A DNA stretch of 38,805 nucleotides. Source: JBBAEA01 sp041656175. Lineage in GTDB: Bacteria; Myxococcota_A; Bradymonadia; UBA4248. Positions 36,331 through 38,805 of this stretch are shown piece after piece. The stretch spans positions 1 through 38,805 of the forward strand of contig JBBAEA010000010.1 in assembly GCA_041656175.1 (NCBI GenBank), given 5' to 3'. Under the pieces are notes generated by a model, which saw only the letters and a program-made list of their open reading frames with translations, ran no database searches and was not told the DNA's origin. Numbering within the stretch: position 1 is the stretch's first letter; each line of letters begins with the position of its first letter. A program made the position numbers and the translations under genes.

Positions 36331-37461
36331 ATGGAAAAATTTTTAATTACATGTGTTCGCGGATTAGAAAAAGAGCTTTTCGCCGAACTAGAGACTTTAG
36401 GTTTTAGTCAGTTAGAGCTTGTGAGCGGCGGTGTTTTGACCCATGCGAAGTTCGAGCTTGCCATGAAAGCTTGTCTTTGGTCTCGGCAAGCCAACAAAGT
36501 GATGCTCTGTTTAATGGAGGGACGGGTCGATAACGAGCAAGGCGTCTATAATTTAGGGCGTAGAATCAAGGTAAAACCGTGGTTTCATCCCGACACGAGC
36601 TTTTGCGTGCGTAGCCATGTCAACGATACACGTTTTAGGAACTCGCTCTATCTTGCCCTGAAATTAAAGGACGCAATCGTAGACTCGACGCGCGATGTTT
36701 ACGGACGACGTCCAAGCATAGATACAGAAAATCCCGTCCTTACCGTTTCACTGCAAATTATTGATGGACACGCGCGAGTATACCTCGAACTACAGGGGCA
36801 AAATCTTAGCATACGCGCATACCGAAAACGCCAAGGTTTAGCGCCAATTCGCGAGAGCTTAGCCGCTAGCATGCTGGGCTTTGCGGCTTGGGACAAAAGC
36901 GATTTACGCGATCCACTTTGTGGCTCTGGGACGCTAGCCATCGAAGCGGCGCTTATGGCTTCTAAAACGGCGCCTGGTATACAGCGTCGTTTCGCCTTCC
37001 AATCTTGGGAGATCTTCAAAGACTATGCCAACGACTGGTCGCTCATGCGCGAAGAGGCCAAGCAACTGCGTACGAAGCCCCAAGTTCGCATTGAAGCTTC
37101 GGATATCAGCGAGCTAGCCGTGGCGAATGCGCAAAGAAACGCGCAAACGGCTGGTGTTGATGAGTATATTGAGTTTAGCGTGGCAAACGTCTTTGATACG
37201 AAGCCTATGCCAGAAGGTGGCCTCATTATTTGCAATCCACCATACGGTGAGCGCTTGGAACAAAATGATGGGGAATTGATGGAGTTTTATTACCAATTAG
37301 GACGCCACTTAAGAGCATTTGATGGGCATAAATTGTGTATCATCAGTTTACCCGAATATCTAAAACAAAAGTTACACATGAGACCCTTCAAAAAACAGCG
37401 CGTCCACAACGGCCCCATACTTTGCGAGCTCGCCTGCTACGAACTGGGAAAACCGGTGTGA
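36331..37461 (+). CDS. rlmL: THUMP-domain RlmL-type 23S rRNA guanine-N2 methyltransferase
   Basis: Resembles the N-terminal (RlmL, m2G2445) half of E. coli RlmKL and the stand-alone homologues of other bacteria. N-terminal ferredoxin-like and THUMP regions (about 1-160; VRGLEKELFAELETLG) bind RNA. The Rossmann methyltransferase domain has a SAM-binding DPLCGSGT (about 194-201), EASDISELAVANAQRNA (acidic ribose-binding), and the catalytic NPPYGERL (about 301-308). 376 aa is normal for the stand-alone form; there is no RlmK half. The SPPY methylase gene begins 48 bp downstream on the same strand, so they likely share a transcript. Confidence 0.92.
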   Translation: MEKFLITCVRGLEKELFAELETLGFSQLELVSGGVLTHAKFELAMKACLWSRQANKVMLCLMEGRVDNEQGVYNLGRRIKVKPWFHPDTSFCVRSHVNDTRFRNSLYLALKLKDAIVDSTRDVYGRRPSIDTENPVLTVSLQIIDGHARVYLELQGQNLSIRAYRKRQGLAPIRESLAASMLGFAAWDKSDLRDPLCGSGTLAIEAALMASKTAPGIQRRFAFQSWEIFKDYANDWSLMREEAKQLRTKPQVRIEASDISELAVANAQRNAQTAGVDEYIEFSVANVFDTKPMPEGGLIICNPPYGERLEQNDGELMEFYYQLGRHLRAFDGHKLCIISLPEYLKQKLHMRPFKKQRVHNGPILCELACYELGKPV

Positions 37462-37509
37462 TTTTCAAAAAAAAAACCTGTAGAATTTACAGCATAGTGG
37501 AAATATAAA

Positions 37510-38748
37510 ATGAGAAGAAAAGAGGATGCTTCGCGCTACTTAGGCGCTGGCGATATAGGACATCTATCGGGCTTACCCAAGCAACAAAACCTTGGTAAAC
37601 GCGTGAAGCGTTTAAGTGCTCGCGTTGAAGCGGGGAAGGCTAAATATGAAGGCGATGAGGCTTTAGCCAAAATTTTTGTGCAAGCTCTACGCGCGCAAGC
37701 AGAAAACGACTGGGCTACACAGCACTTTCACTCTTATCCCGCGCGCTTTGCGCCAGAGGGCGCGAAAATCATGCTCAACGCCCTAGGGGGAGAACGTTTT
37801 GCGGATCCCTTCTGCGGTGGCGGGACACTCGTTTTAGAAGCACAGCTACGCGGGATGACCTCGTTTGGCAGTGATTTGAGTCCCATTGCTATTTTAGTCT
37901 CTCAAACACGTACTTCGCTCTGGACACCGAGCCAACTCGATGACTTCCTCGATCTCGTCGACCTTGTCACGCAAGAAGCGCAGGGCTACGTCGATAAGAA
38001 GCAGAAACTCTGGATTCCCGCGCCGATACTCAAAATTAAGCCGTGGTACAAAAGCAACATGTTTAACGAATTGCTCGCTCTCTACACCGCATCGAGCGCT
38101 TATCACAATGAGTTTTCGGATCTATTGCGCGCTGTCCTGTCAAGCATTGTCGTAAAGTACTCGCTACGCGCCTCCGATACTTCAAACCGCGTCGTATATA
38201 CCCCGAGAAAGGACGGTGTTGCCCTTAAGGCTTATGCCGATAAAGCCTACGAACTGGCTGAACGCCTACACGCGTTGGCAAAGCTCACCCCCGAGTCTAC
38301 GCCTGCTGCCGAGATCGCGCTGAGCGACGCTAGGACGCACAAGTTTGAAGATATAGACACGATCGCCACATCCCCGCCCTACCCAGGAACCTACGATTAC
38401 CTTCCCATGCAGCAACTGCGACTCGCCTGGCTTGGGCTAGAAGCACAAGAGCAGCTCGAAATGGGGTCGCGGCGCATATTTAGGGATCAACGAGGTGCCT
38501 ACGAAAAATGGAAAAAAGATACCAACGCGTGGATGCTGGCTGCAGCAAAATCTATGCGAAGTGGCGGGAAGATGGCAGTCATCGTTGGGGAAGGCATCAG
38601 CCGCGGGCGCACCTATAAAGTAGCGGCACCCACGAAAGAAGCAGCGGCGCGGGCAAAACTCGAGTTTATAGCCTCGGGCGCTGTCGAACGACGTGATCCA
38701 GCAACGCAGGCAAAGAAGATAGAATACATTCTAGCTTTTAGAAAATAA
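37510..38748 (+). CDS. SPPY-motif DNA-methylase-like protein
   Basis: 412 residues. Contains the SAM motif ADPFCGGGTLVLEA (about 98-110) followed much later by the catalytic SPPYPGTYDYLPM (about 287). The motif order (SAM loop first, catalytic motif second) and DWATQHFHSYPARFAPEG before the SAM loop match a group of site-specific N4-cytosine/N6-adenine methylases, often found without a nuclease. RNA substrates cannot be excluded, given the rRNA methyltransferase next door. No restriction enzyme or specificity subunit accompanies it. A terminator-like A/T-rich palindrome begins right after the stop codon. Confidence 0.82.
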   Translation: MRRKEDASRYLGAGDIGHLSGLPKQQNLGKRVKRLSARVEAGKAKYEGDEALAKIFVQALRAQAENDWATQHFHSYPARFAPEGAKIMLNALGGERFADPFCGGGTLVLEAQLRGMTSFGSDLSPIAILVSQTRTSLWTPSQLDDFLDLVDLVTQEAQGYVDKKQKLWIPAPILKIKPWYKSNMFNELLALYTASSAYHNEFSDLLRAVLSSIVVKYSLRASDTSNRVVYTPRKDGVALKAYADKAYELAERLHALAKLTPESTPAAEIALSDARTHKFEDIDTIATSPPYPGTYDYLPMQQLRLAWLGLEAQEQLEMGSRRIFRDQRGAYEKWKKDTNAWMLAAAKSMRSGGKMAVIVGEGISRGRTYKVAAPTKEAAARAKLEFIASGAVERRDPATQAKKIEYILAFRK

Positions 38749-38749
38749 G

Positions 38750-38805
38750 AGAGCTTTGCACGGCGGGGGGAACCTTTTTTCTTTTTGCAAAAGACAAAAG
38801 GTTCC
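38750..38805. repeat. A/T-rich palindrome family, copy 3 (contig right end)
   Basis: GAGAGCTTTGCACGGCGGGG leads into GGAACC, TTTTTTCTTTTTGCAAAAG and GGTTCC, where the sequence ends. It is the inverse of the left-end copy, including the GCAAAGCTCTC flank. The element starts 1 nt after the stop codon of the last gene. Confidence 0.8.

Noticed and set aside
30318..38748. Complete BREX or restriction-modification locus
   Set aside because: Only methyltransferase-like genes are present; no nuclease, BrxC, PglZ, BrxL or specificity subunit was seen.

Overview
The window reads as a complete assembled contig from an uncultured, probably Myxococcota-like (former Deltaproteobacteria) bacterium. Evidence for that lineage is indirect: a eukaryotic-type Ser/Thr kinase fused to an AAA ATPase and a helical-repeat tail, a very large membrane-anchored TPR protein, a receiver/PATAN/J-domain/TPR protein, a Cys-rich repeat lipoprotein, an FG-GAP-type surface protein fragment, and several lineage-specific lipoproteins. 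Housekeeping genes (nth, lon, tilS, an RlmL-type methyltransferase) are interspersed. I see no tRNA, rRNA, CRISPR array, transposase, integrase or phage module. Both contig ends fall inside copies of the same A/T-rich palindrome, so assembly probably stopped at that repeat.

Layout. 1-6 kb: nth (+), a DacB/PBP4-type D,D-carboxypeptidase with an FnIII tail (-), and lon (+). 6.2-16.3 kb, all minus strand: an amidase-like protein, a small Cys4 protein, a lidless DnaK paralogue, a receiver-PATAN-J-TPR protein and a 1342-residue TPR protein. 16.5-18 kb: a BspA-like surface protein whose 5' end is cut off by a palindromic element. 18.5-22.7 kb: the kinase-ATPase protein (+). 22.9-30.3 kb (-): tilS, Cys-rich lipoprotein, WD40 protein, lipoprotein, acidic small protein, and a membrane-anchored protein overlapping a c-type cytochrome lipoprotein. 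30.3-33.2 kb (-): an orphan, C-terminally short BREX PglX-like methyltransferase. 33.4-35.8 kb (-): an exported protein and the C-terminal remnant of an FG-GAP surface protein, again cut at a palindrome. 36.3-38.7 kb (+): an RlmL-type rRNA methyltransferase and an SPPY DNA-methylase-like gene, probably cotranscribed.

The most unusual structure is a family of four long (about 120-145 bp) palindromes at 3306-3449, 17939-18059, 33259-33404 and 35747-35889. They share an apical core of about 30 nt and similar G/C-rich ends, but the arms between core and ends differ between subfamilies while each remains self-complementary. Two of the four sit exactly at the broken 5' ends of surface-protein genes, in the same orientation relative to those genes. 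At least three other dispersed palindrome families occur: an A/T-rich hairpin at the contig ends and near 6.2 kb; a G/C-rich element at 12.05 and 18.26 kb; and a 'VGAGFKPAP'-type REP at 5.9 and 27.1-27.4 kb.

Functional links I infer: the lidless DnaK and the adjacent J-domain protein look like a dedicated chaperone pair; the cytochrome and its overlapping partner are translationally coupled; and the two DNA-methylase-like genes have no restriction partner in view. All function calls come from reading motifs by eye; no database search was run.
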